Shown here: positions 22,348 to 32,500 of the stretch, in pieces
How the letters are laid out: every line of letters starts with the position of its first letter
Numbering within the stretch: the stretch's first letter is position 1
Source: Triparma columacea
Taxonomy: Eukaryota > Sar > Bolidophyceae > Parmales > Triparmaceae
Direction: 5' to 3'
DNA: 63,417 bases
Assembly (NCBI GenBank): GCA_030267965.1
Contig: BRYA01001469.1
Location: 8,878 to 72,294 of the forward strand
Made by a program: the position numbers and the translations under genes
Notes under the pieces: generated by a model
Databases searched by the model: none
What the model was told of the DNA's origin: nothing
Seen by the model: only the letters and a program-made list of their open reading frames with translations

Positions 22348-24980
22348 ATGGCGAGTTTTGTAAAAGAAAAGACAATGACGGAAGATAATGCGTTTCTAGT
22401 TCTCAATGAAATAGTTAGTAGCGTATCTAAATGGTAAGAAATGCCGCAAGTGTCTTTTCTTAGGTTTTCCTGGGTCCAGTCGGGCCCGCCCTCGGATTGC
22501 CATCCATTTTATCTCCTTCTTCACTAACTTGTTGCTCCTCTCTTTCAGTCCTCTTCCCTGTAGTGTTGACTCTGATGAGTATGAGGTGATCGACTATGTG
22601 TCAAAAATGGCTTTGAACCTTTGCAATGCGCGAAATGATCTCTCGGAATCCTCCTGGCTTTCTGCTTGCAAGCCCTACCTCTGCGTTCTGATGGATGAGG
22701 TGACAGCGGAGAATTGCGTGGCAGATTATCTGAAGAAGATGAGCAAGGTGAGGAGAGAGCGCGGTATAACACGACGACCCTGTTCTTCCCTTGCTAACCC
22801 TGCTCCCCCCTGCTCCCCCCTGCAGTTCATGGTCGCTGGTGAGGAGGAGGAGGAGGACGAGGACGCCCACCTGAACCTAGCCAACATTGAGTTCAACTTG
22901 GCTTATGGAGGAAAGATTTTGCTTCACCAGACAAAGTTGGTGTTGAAGAGGGGGCATAGGTACGGCCTGGTCGGGCGCAATGGGGCTGGAAAAACTACCC
23001 TGATGAATGCGATCAACAATGGGAAACTTGAAGGCTGGCCCTCGGAGTTGGTCACCCACTACGTCGACTCTGGCTCCAACGTAGACAATGATTTTGAGAG
23101 TAGGAATGTGCTCAAGCATTTGGCTGAGGGCAAGACGGAGGAGGAGGCGATGGGTTTGTTCAACCAGTTGAATTTCACCGCTGAGATGCTTGCCAACCCT
23201 ATAGGGGAGTTGTCGGGAGGGTGGCAGATGAAGGTGAGAGACGGCGTGTGGAAAGGGATGCTTGCGTTCAATGGGTAAACCTAAACTGATCCCCTCTCCC
23301 CCTCCCCCTCTTTTCTCTTCCCCTACCTCCTTTAGCTTCGTCTGCTAAAGGCTGTCATCTCCAAGGCGGACATTCTTCTCCTCGATGAGCCTACGAATCA
23401 TCTTGATGCCAAGACCAAGACGTGGTTGACCACCTACCTCAACTCCCTCACAGACACCACTGTGATCACTGTTTCTCACGACACCCCCTTCATGGAGGAC
23501 CTTTGTACGGATATTATCCACTACGAGAAGAGGGACGGCTGGACACACAACAAGCTCGTCAACTACAAGGGCAAGATGAGCCAATTTGTCGAGAAGCAGG
23601 TGAGAGTGATGGAAGGGGCCAAAGCGGGGGACGTCTAACCCTAACAGCAGCGACAACGTATACTCAACAACTAACTAACTCCATTGCTCGTCTCAGCCTC
23701 AAGCAAAGCACTACTTCGAGCTGGCTACTGCGGACCTTAAGTTCGTCTTCCCCCAGCCCGGGAGGCTCGAGGGCATCAAGACCTCCACACAGAAATTCCT
23801 CGAGCTGTCCAACGTTGCCTTCCGCTACCCCAGTTCCGACCACGACACCCTCCAGGATGTCAACCTCAAAATGACACTGTCCTCCCGTGTAGCCGTCGTC
23901 GGGGCGAACGGTGCGGGAAAGTCCACGCTAATCAAGATGATTGTCGGGGAGACCAAGCCCACGAACGAGGGCGGCTGCAAATTCTTCATCCACCACAACC
24001 TTCGCGTCGCCTACGTCGCCCAGCACTCTTTCCACCACGTCGAGGCGCATTACGATTCTTCTCCGGCAGACTATATTGCTTGGAGGTTCAAGGACGCCTA
24101 CGATAGAGAAAAGTTTGAGAGCCAAGGGTACAAAATTTCTGAGGAGGAGATGGAGAGGGCGAAAGAGTTCAGCTTGGAAGGCATCTGGAGCAGGCACATG
24201 AAGGGCGGAGTCCTCGAGTATGAGATCAAGAAGATCGGAGTCCCTGAGAAAAACAACAAATTCTACCCCAAGAGCGTGCTCCTGAACGAGTACGGGCTGG
24301 AGAAGCACATCAAGCAGGCTGACGAGAAGATTGCCGCCATTGAGGCCGGCCTTGACTTGAGACCTGTGACCACGTCCGAGATCCAGCGCCACTTGGACAA
24401 CTTCGGCCTCGCTAGGGAGTTCGGAACGTACGGGAAGATCAAGGGTCTCAGTGGGGGGCAGAAGGTGAAACTGGTCCTGGCTGCCGCCATGTGGAACTGC
24501 CCTCACATGATTGTGATGGACGAGCCCACTAACTACCTGGACCGTGAGGCCTTGGGAGCCCTCTCGGCTGCCCTGAACGACTACGGAGGCGCCGTGCTCA
24601 TGATCAGTCACAACAAGGAGTTCTACAGCTCCGTCTGCACTGAGGAGTGGATTGTGGAGGGGGGGAGGGTCGACGTCTTAGGAGAGAGCAAGGAGAGAGC
24701 CATGAAGGCCGTCGCGGTCAAGCAGGAGTTCGAGAAGGAGCAGAACGTCGAGGAGGTACTGGAGAATGCCGGCGGGAACGCCAACACCAACGCAGACAAA
24801 TACAAGGACTGCTCTCAGAACTTCTGGGGGAAGGCGCTCGCCAAGAAGGAGGCCAGGAACTACGAGAAGGCGAAGAAGAAGGGGGACATCAAGGGCATGA
24901 GGACCATCCTCCAGATTCCCATGGGGAAGGTTATGCCCGGCTTCGAGGAGCTCGGTGACGGAAAGGAAAAGAAGAAATAA
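22348..24980 (+). CDS. eEF3-like ABC-F protein without an N-terminal HEAT domain
   Basis: Fungal-type eEF3 helps release deacyl-tRNA from the ribosomal E site using two ABC domains. Exons: 22348-22433, 22549-22747, 22826-23233, 23336-23599 and 23697-24980; 746 residues against about 1,040 for fungal eEF3. ABC1 has GRNGAGKTTLM, ELSGGWQMK and ILLLDEPTNHLD. ABC2 has GANGAGKSTLIKM, GLSGGQKVKLVLAA and MIVMDEPTNYLD. Between Walker A and the signature of ABC2 there is a ~150-residue insert with GIWSRHMKGGVLEYEIKKIG, the place and style of the eEF3 chromodomain. Only about 125 residues precede ABC1, so the HEAT repeats are absent or reduced. The basic tail ends EKKK. It could be an eEF3-like (eEF3L) or New1-type factor. 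Confidence 0.93.
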
Positions 24981-25169
24981 AAGGGTGGTAATAGAGGGAA
25001 GAGCGGAGCGAAGTGAAGTGCTGTGCGAATTAAGAGACATGAGGCCATTCATTCTTAAAGTAAAGTCGTTTTTAGTGGTTTTCGTTTTTTCCCAAACCAC
25101 CAAAACACACGCCCCCTCTCCCACTCATTCTCTTGTTTTTTTGCCGCACCTTTTCTCTCCACACACAAT

Positions 25170-26157
25170 TTACTCGAGGTTCTCCTCAGTGGTTCCGTCG
25201 TTGGCCATGTTGTCGGCTCCCTCGTCCTGGGTGTGGTCGCTGGTCCAGAGGGTAAGGTTGTCCCTGAGAAGCTGCATGATGAGGGTGGAATCCTTGTAGC
25301 TCTCCTCGCTGAGGGTGTCGAGCTCGGCAATGGCGTCGTCGAAGGCCTGCTTGGCAATGTGGCAAGCGCGGTCGGGGGAGGAGAGGATCTCGTAGTAGAA
25401 CACGGAGAAGTTCAGGGCAAGGCCGAGACGGATGGGGTGGGTGGGGGGGAGGTCGGCGGAGGCAATAGTGGAGGCGGCCTGGTAGGCATCGAGGGCGGAC
25501 CCGGCAGAGGCCTTGCGGTCCTGTCCGACCTGGAACTCAGCGAGGTACCGGTGGTAGTCTCCCTTCATTTTGTAGTAAAAGACCTTGCCCTCCTCACTGC
25601 TGCTGTTGGGGATGAGAGCAGTCTCGATGATCTGAAGGATGTCGTTGCAGATGTCAACGAGCTCGGCCTCGATCTTGGCCTTGTAGTCCTTGATGATGAC
25701 AAGCTTGTCTCCCTCTCCCTTCTGCTCGATGGAGGTGACAACCCTCCAACTGGCACGGCGGCTTCCAATGACGTTCTTGTAAGCGACACTGAGGAGGTTG
25801 CGCTCCTCGACGGTGAGCTCCTGGGGCTGCTGGGCGACATTCTTCATGTCGGACACCATCTCATCGAAGCGCTCAGCCTGATGATGCGTTAGGTGGGGTA
25901 GGGGCAGAGGGGGGGGGGGGGGGTTAGGGGGGGGAAGAAAGAATAGAGGGGAGGGAGTGGGAGAAGAAGGGATAGAGATTGGGGGAAGGGTTGAGGGAGG
26001 CGGGGAGGGGATGAGGGGATCCACCAAACGCACAGAATAGGTAAATAAGATTTGAAGTCGTTCCCACTTCCACCGAAACATGTGATTAAAACTCCTCCAT
26101 TAAGCATCTTACCTGCTCAGCAAGCTTGGCCTTGTAAACGAGTTGATCACGATCCAT
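25170..26157 (-). CDS. 14-3-3 protein
   Basis: 14-3-3 dimers bind phosphoserine/phosphothreonine motifs and regulate many client proteins. Exon 1 is 26157-26113 ([15 protein letters not shown]) and exon 2 is 25877-25170, phase 0; 250 residues, the family length. Conserved pieces include [20 protein letters not shown] (amphipathic groove Lys/Arg), [15 protein letters not shown] (groove Arg-Tyr), [12 protein letters not shown] and [11 protein letters not shown]. The C-terminal tail after the last helix is acidic and ends EENLE. It is convergent with the eEF3-like gene, 189 bp away. Confidence 0.97.
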
Positions 26158-26783
26158 TTTTGATATACTGTTAAGAGGAGAGGCAGGAGGAGGGGTGAGA
26201 TTGGTGATTATGTTGGGGTACGGGAAGGGGGGAGGTTGTTGGGGGGGTTTTCAGAGTCTAAACGTCATATAAACAACTTGTGGAGTCAACACAGGGATCC
26301 AATCATCATTTACTAAACCCTACCCAGGTATCAGTCCTGAATAACGCGATTAGGTGGAATAAAAGGATGAAATCTTCGGACGTCTCTAATTTTTGGAAGA
26401 TGCCTATTTTGGTCCTTTGAGTGGAGCTTGGCGTCTTTTGATGCCTGTACAGGAATCATATGATAAGAGTGTATCGTTATGGGGGGAGAAATGGAGCTAA
26501 TAGTCTCAAATCTGCTCACATAATCACTTACTTTACTAAAAACAAAGTGCAGAAGCAGTGCCACAACAGGAGTTGGTTTTTTTCCCATCTTCCCCATTTT
26601 CTTTGCCAAAATTCACACCATTTTGTAAGTCGCTTTACTGGATTTCGACGTTGTAACTTTGCACCAAACCTACTCATCGCTATACCTTACAACGACTGTG
26701 ATCTTAACGAGTCAAAGTGTGAGGAACAGTAGTCTCAACGACTCTAATTTTGTGACGATAGAAAATAAAAATATACCAAGAGA
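26158..26783. other. Intergenic, divergent promoter region
   Basis: This 626-bp stretch lies between the 14-3-3 start (minus) and the GtrA-like start (plus). It is more A/T-rich than the flanking genes. I see no coding exon, tRNA or repeat in it. Confidence 0.4.
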
Positions 26784-27659
26784 ATGTCACTGCGGATAGA
26801 CCCTTCATCCCCAGCGTCGTCCTCTCATCAAACGTCTGAGCCGTCGACTCCAAAGACTCGGATATCCAATGATAGTTTTGCCTTCATCCTTATGCAGCCA
26901 CTACTCCGACTACAAAATTTCACCTGTGTTTGCCTCCCCGGCAGGAGGCTCGTGCTCAGCGGGGTGGAGAAGGTGCTCGATGGTGGTAGCGCCACGGACG
27001 CTGTGAAGCTGTGCGGCTTCAAGCCCCCGAGATATTTTTGGTACTGTGTCTCTGGGACCGTTTGCGATGTTGTACAGCTAGCCTTGGACCTATCGTTCCA
27101 GGTTGTTGGCATCGAGGACCCGTCGATCAACTGGATGCTCTCGTTTTTCTTCTCCATTATATTTAGGCACACCACCCACAGGTACCTCGTCTTTGGGGAA
27201 TACAATGGGACTTACTATGAGTCCCTCGTCAGAATGTACATCTCCTACACCTTCATCGTGCTCCTGAGCACGGTCTTCAACGTTGTCATGGTTAGGACGA
27301 TGAAGCTGTCTTGGATATGGGCGTGGCTCATCACGCTGGTTTGGACCGGTGTGGTCAATTATTTCATAATCAAGCAGCTTTGGGGGGTCGGGGGGGAACT
27401 CAATGGAGCGGGCAGCGAAGTCGAGGCGACGACCGATCGGCTGGTCCATTTACTAACGAAGGCTATTGCGGCTGGGAGAGGCAGGGGGGGGGGGAAGAAA
27501 ATGAAGAGGGATGAGAGCGTTGCACTCTTGGGGGAGATGGAGGGGAGGAGCGCGGGAGAGGAAGGGAGTGTGCTACTAGACGATGATGATATTTTGCATA
27601 GAGTGGGGGAAAGTGCTCACCACCGAAGTCGGATAGAAACGGGAAATTCAGTAAGCTGA
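26784..27659 (+). CDS. GtrA-like four-helix membrane protein
   Basis: Single exon, 291 residues. After a polar N-terminus there are four hydrophobic segments: YFWYCVSGTVCDVVQLALDL, MLSFFFSIIFRHTTHRYLVF, YISYTFIVLLSTVFNVVMV and IWAWLITLVWTGVVNYFI. The phrase FRHTTHRYLVFGEYNGTYYE followed by a small-residue helix matches the pattern of GtrA-like proteins, which are thought to move lipid-linked sugars across membranes. The C-terminal 90 residues are polar and acidic. The family assignment rests on pattern memory only. A hidden intron in the first 150 bp is possible because a good acceptor (CCGGCAG) lies near 26938-26944. Confidence 0.6.
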   Translation: MSLRIDPSSPASSSHQTSEPSTPKTRISNDSFAFILMQPLLRLQNFTCVCLPGRRLVLSGVEKVLDGGSATDAVKLCGFKPPRYFWYCVSGTVCDVVQLALDLSFQVVGIEDPSINWMLSFFFSIIFRHTTHRYLVFGEYNGTYYESLVRMYISYTFIVLLSTVFNVVMVRTMKLSWIWAWLITLVWTGVVNYFIIKQLWGVGGELNGAGSEVEATTDRLVHLLTKAIAAGRGRGGGKKMKRDESVALLGEMEGRSAGEEGSVLLDDDDILHRVGESAHHRSRIETGNSVS

Positions 27660-28085
27660 GGGTTCCCCTTTGAATTGATTGTCTTGTACATTGACTGTTT
27701 TGCCACCTTCGCGTTTCTTTGTTTCCCCCTTCCCCTTCATTCCATCATTTTTCTTATTGGCACGCAACCCAAAAGTCGAAAAGTCGAAAATCTTACTCTG
27801 GACCAAAGACAAAAATCCAAAACCCCACCAATAAAAAAGGGTGAGGTCCAGCTCCTTATTGCTCTTCCGTCTCAGTATTAGACTGCTGTACCTTGAATTT
27901 CTCTTTGTACTGTGTTCCCCCACTATCCTTCCACCTAAACTTCAGCCGCTCTCTTGAGAATTTATCATGTCTGTCGAACGATGCACTCTCCCTCTTTCTA
28001 TATTTTCTCATTTCCCCTTATCCCCCCCGCGCGCCTAACCCCCCCTTTTTCTATCAAATACGCCACATACGCACGCACCGCAGAG
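27660..28085. other. Intergenic / promoter and leader of the zinc transporter
   Basis: This 426-bp stretch lies between two same-strand genes. The frame upstream of 28086 is open for some distance, but the protein there is not conserved in style, so it is read as leader. Nothing else is seen. Confidence 0.4.
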
Positions 28086-29538
28086 ATGAATCCTCACGAG
28101 ATTGAGGAGCAGAAAAAGGTCATCGGCAAGCTGAAGATTGCATGTGTGCTGTGCATTTCGTTCATGATCGTTGAGGTGGTTGGGGGACTGATGGCGAGGT
28201 CTCTCGCTGTACTCTCTGACGCTGCTCACCTCATGACGGATCTCAGCAGCTTTCTGATTGCAATTATGGCTGCGAACATCACAATGAAGCCTGCTACGTC
28301 CAAGTACACTTACGGGTTGATACGTGCCGAGGTGCTTTCTGCGTTGTGCTCCATCAGTGTCTTGATCATTCTGACGATCTACTTTGTCGGTGAGGCCTCT
28401 GTGAGAATCTACAAGTTTACCCAGGGGACGATGGATCCAGTGGATGGAAAACTCATGACGATTGTGGCGGGAATCGGCATCGCTGTCAATATTGCTTTGG
28501 CAATGGTCCTGGGGGTCGAGAACCATGTACACATGGTAGGAGATGACCATGGGCATGACCACGGACACTCCCACGGACATGGGCACGATGAACACAACGA
28601 TAATGAATGTCACGATGAATGTCACGATTCCGATCACGGCCACGACCACCACGGCCACGACCACCACGGCCACGACCACGGCCACTCACACGGCCACTCA
28701 CACGGCCACTCCCACGGGCACTCCGACCACGACGAAGAGGAGGGCATGGTAACTATGAAAGGGAAGAAACATCGCAGCAAGAAAAGCCGCAAAAAGAAGA
28801 AGAAGAAGTCAAATGACGATGAGCTAAACGTGCCACTCATGGATTATGGGTCCACCGAAGTCCACCATGATCACCATGATCACCACGCCAAGAAGGAGAA
28901 GAAGGAAGGCAACGTCAATCTCAGTGCAGCGTACCTCCATGTTCTTGGTGATCTTATTCAGTCAGTCGCAGTCTTCCTCGCCGGCCTTTTGATCATGTGG
29001 AAGCCGCACTGGCAGGTTGCCGACCCGATATGCACCATCATTTTCTCTTTCATTGTGTTCAAAACCACGAGCGGGATCCTCAAGTCAACCACTAACGTCC
29101 TCCTCGAGGGGGTACCCAAGGGAATTGACTGGGAGAAGGTGAGAAGGGGCTAAAGGAGTGCGTTTTTGTGTCCAGCGTAGACGCCCTGGTAGACTTCGAG
29201 GAAGCCGGAGGGGTCAGGAACGAGCTACAACATTATAATTCCAAGCAACTAACGCGACCCTTCTTCCTCTCCCGCCCCTCCTCAAGGTCAATAAGGATAT
29301 TAGGGGAGTTCCTGGAATGCACAATGTTCACGACCTTCACATCTGGAGCATATCCGTCGGGAAGCCTGCCCTGACTGTCCACTGCTCTGCCGACGACCCT
29401 CGTGCTGCTATCCTGGCTGTCAAAAATATCTGCAAGAAGCACCGGATTACCCACTCCACTGTGCAGATCCAAGACGCTAAAGACATTGACTGTCTGGTTT
29501 GCGGAGATGGGCAACACGATCACGGAGGCTGCATATAG
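28086..29538 (+). CDS. Cation diffusion facilitator zinc transporter (ZnT/SLC30-like)
   Basis: CDF proteins exchange cytosolic Zn2+ for protons into vesicles or vacuole. Exon 1 is 28086-29138 and exon 2 is 29287-29538, phase 0; 434 residues. Six helices are visible, with SLAVLSDAAHLMTDLSSFLI in TM2 and AAYLHVLGDLIQSVAVFLAG in TM5, giving the His/Asp tetrad (HxxxD twice) of Zn-selective CDFs. A long His/Asp/Gly loop of repeated HGHDHHGHD-type units (28540-28735) lies between TM4 and TM5 and probably senses or delivers zinc. The C-terminal cytosolic domain (GMHNVHDLHIWSISVGKPAL) ends with Cys and His residues. Start at 28086 gives the usual short N-terminus before TM1. Confidence 0.95.
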
Positions 29539-29598
29539 GAATTTGCTTTAAACATACAATTTTTCCCAAAAGACCTCTGTTATCTTTTCGTATTAGAT

Positions 29599-32500
29599 TT
29601 AAAAGTCGTCAAAAACCAACTCTCTTGTCTCCACCACTTCTACCTTCTCCCGTTCCATCTCCTTCTTCCTTTCCTCTTCCTCTAGCCTCCTCCTATCCTC
29701 CTCCTCCTTTTCCTCCTCCTCCTTGATATGCTTCTGCTTCACGTCTTCATCATCGGTATGTTGTCCAAACTGCTGGGGGATTTCATCGTCCATGTTGTCA
29801 CCCCAGTCGTCGTCTATCTCCAACTGCCGCTCTTGAACCACCTCGTCCTCGGCCTCTTGGGCCTTGTCCCACCCATCGTCGAACTGGAGCTCTCTCCCGT
29901 CGTTCTCGTAGACTGCTATTGCACCCTCCTCTTCCTCCACCTTTTCATTCTCATCTCCCTCCAGGGCCTTCTTCACCACCCCCTTCGGCGTAACAACTGC
30001 GGTGATCTCCGCATTCATCAAACTCGACACTCTCTCCTCCTCATGTTTCTTGCTCTCCTTGTCTGGACTGCCGTCAGCAGGTCCATCCTCGTCAACACCA
30101 TAGTTACCGAACTCCTACACGGCGGGAAGGAACGAAGCGACGACCGAAGGAGTTAGATATAAGAGGGCGAAACGACGACAATAACTAGACAATATTTTCC
30201 GCTACTGACTTCGCTCCTCGCTCCGTCTCACCTGCAAGATTTCCTCCCCCTCGTTGTCAAACCAAGTATTATCAAAGACCAAGTCTCTCTCCTCCTCCTC
30301 CTCCTCCCCCTCCCCCTCCACGAAAATCCTTTCGATTTCGGCCTCAATCAATAGCATTGTGTCCTTACCCCCCCCCCTGACGCTCACTAGTCCTTTGCGG
30401 ATCACGCCTTCGTCCACGTCCAAGTCCTTCCCCTCAACATGCCCCTGGTCCTTTAGATTCACCCTAATCAAATGAGCCTTCCCACCCCTCTCGCGAATGT
30501 CCCTCAAGACCTCGTAGCCCTCTTTTCTCACGCTCGGAACGTGAACGCCGCACCCAAGCTCCAGGATCACGAGCGACTTTGCGCCCTCCCCTGTACTCCC
30601 GACGACGTCGTCCTCCATTTTTCCCTCCCACTTTTGGTACTTTTCTCTGGCTTCATCGATTTCTCGGATGACGTTACTGTCCGTATCGTTGAACATAAGG
30701 ACGTTAGGTCTATTGTAGATCCCGCAGCAACTGCAGAACTTCTCACCAACGTCCTCCTTCGCGAGGCCACAAACGAACGGACTGCTTCCGCAGTCTTCAA
30801 CCCTTTTGTTCCAGTCCTCCCACATTTTCCCCATCCTGTCGTTCCCGCAGAGGGTCTTCCCCATGGCGCCGCTGCAGCGCCACTCCCCTGCAAAGCCGTG
30901 TATTTCGCAGACGCGGTCGCCGTCCGAAAAACAGGGGAGGCGGCGCATCATGCCGTCCACGTTTGAGGTGTAGCAGTAACTTGATTCGAGCTTAGGGAGG
31001 GAGCCCTCGCCTCCCCCTAGCAAGCGTTGTATGACTTTATAGCCGTCGTGCAGGTCGGCGTCCTCGTACTGCTTCGCAAAAGCCTTCCAGAAATCGTGGA
31101 ACTTGTCGGGGGTCCTGCAGAGCGCGGAGGGATCACACAAGTCTCTGTAGTCTTCACTCATTTCCTCGAAAGTCTGCAGGCCTGAGTCCTTCCCCATGCC
31201 GGCGCCGGTAGTCACTAGGACGTGGGAGGCAGAGAAGAGCAGCTTGGCGGCTGACTTGATGGACCTCGGGTCAATTTCTATTTCTCGCGTTCCCGACGAA
31301 GCGACGGCGAGGATTTCGGCGCCGTCTCCGGTCACCGCGACGACATTGAGGTCTGGGGAACGTAGGGAGGGGACAATGGAGGCCGAGGAGACGTCTGTGA
31401 CACTCAAGAGGGTGGGTTCTGAAAAGGCTGTGATTGCAGGTTCTGGAGTTGCGGTGTACTTCCACGACGCGAGGCGCTGGTCGTAACCGACTGTGTAAAT
31501 TGTGAATGCGTCGTCGATGAGAGTGGACTTGATAGCGGACGTCGACGCATTGGTCAGGGTGAAAGAAGAGAGAGATTCGAGAGCGGGGGGTGACGTGAGC
31601 TTGAATTGGTGAACTGAGAGAGCTTGGTCGTCGCCTCCGCTGCGACGAGTGAGGTGAGGTTGAGTGACTGAATCGTTATGCTTGGCGTGCGTTGATTCAA
31701 TTCTGGTCCGTTCTCACCTGACAACGGAGAGGGTGCCGTCTTCGAACTTGCACGCAACGTCGTTTGCTCCGATTTGATGAGGTTTGCAAGTATCAAGGAG
31801 GGTGTACGAAAGATTGCTTTGGAAGTCATGGGTGAGGTGAAAGATTCCAACTGCGACGAAGGAGCGGGGGGGGGGGGGGAGCGAAGCGACAAAAGGGTTG
31901 AGCGACAAAAGGGTTGTCTTGGGATTCAGAATGTCGTGCTTTCTCGCTTTTATCTATTCTCACCTTCTCCAGCAGTATTCCCGACGGCCAAGATGAACTT
32001 GGAGTTGTCGCTAGAGACTGGAACGATCGAAAGGGCCAGAATTGGTCTGGAGGTCAATCCCTCGAGGTGGTTGGAGAGGACTTCCGTTCTAATTTTTGGG
32101 TTGTCCACGTTCATCATCATGACCTGTATCCTCCCCCTGCTGTCTCCCGTTGCTACCACGTGCTTCCCCTCCCCCACGTGCTCCGAGGCCACGGCGTTCA
32201 TGCGGTGGTCCATCTCCTTGCCTCCGCTGTCTGTGCTCTTGTGCACGAGGGTTACGCCACCCTTGGATACCCTGTAGGCGGACATCTCCAGCTTGCCACC
32301 GACCGCGACGACCAGGGCGGTCTCGAGGCCGGAGATACCCTGGGGGGATACACTAAGTCGAGATAAGCGAGGCAGGGGAAAGGGTTGAGTTAGCATTTTG
32401 GACATGTCATGCGCTTTGCTCATTAGTTTAATCTCACCTGGAGCACACGGCCCTTATGGAGCATTCGAAGCGCTCGAGTTCCTGCACAACGTCGAGGGTC

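Noticed and set aside
23928..24611. Minus-strand open frame within the eEF3-like gene
   Set aside because: It lies opposite highly conserved ABC motifs; it is a codon-bias shadow.
25233..25892. Plus-strand Gly/Val/Leu/Glu-rich frame opposite 14-3-3
   Set aside because: It is fully antisense to a canonical 14-3-3 exon.
28540..28735. His/Gly/Asp repeat as a separate minisatellite feature
   Set aside because: It is the normal His-rich loop of ZnT-type transporters.
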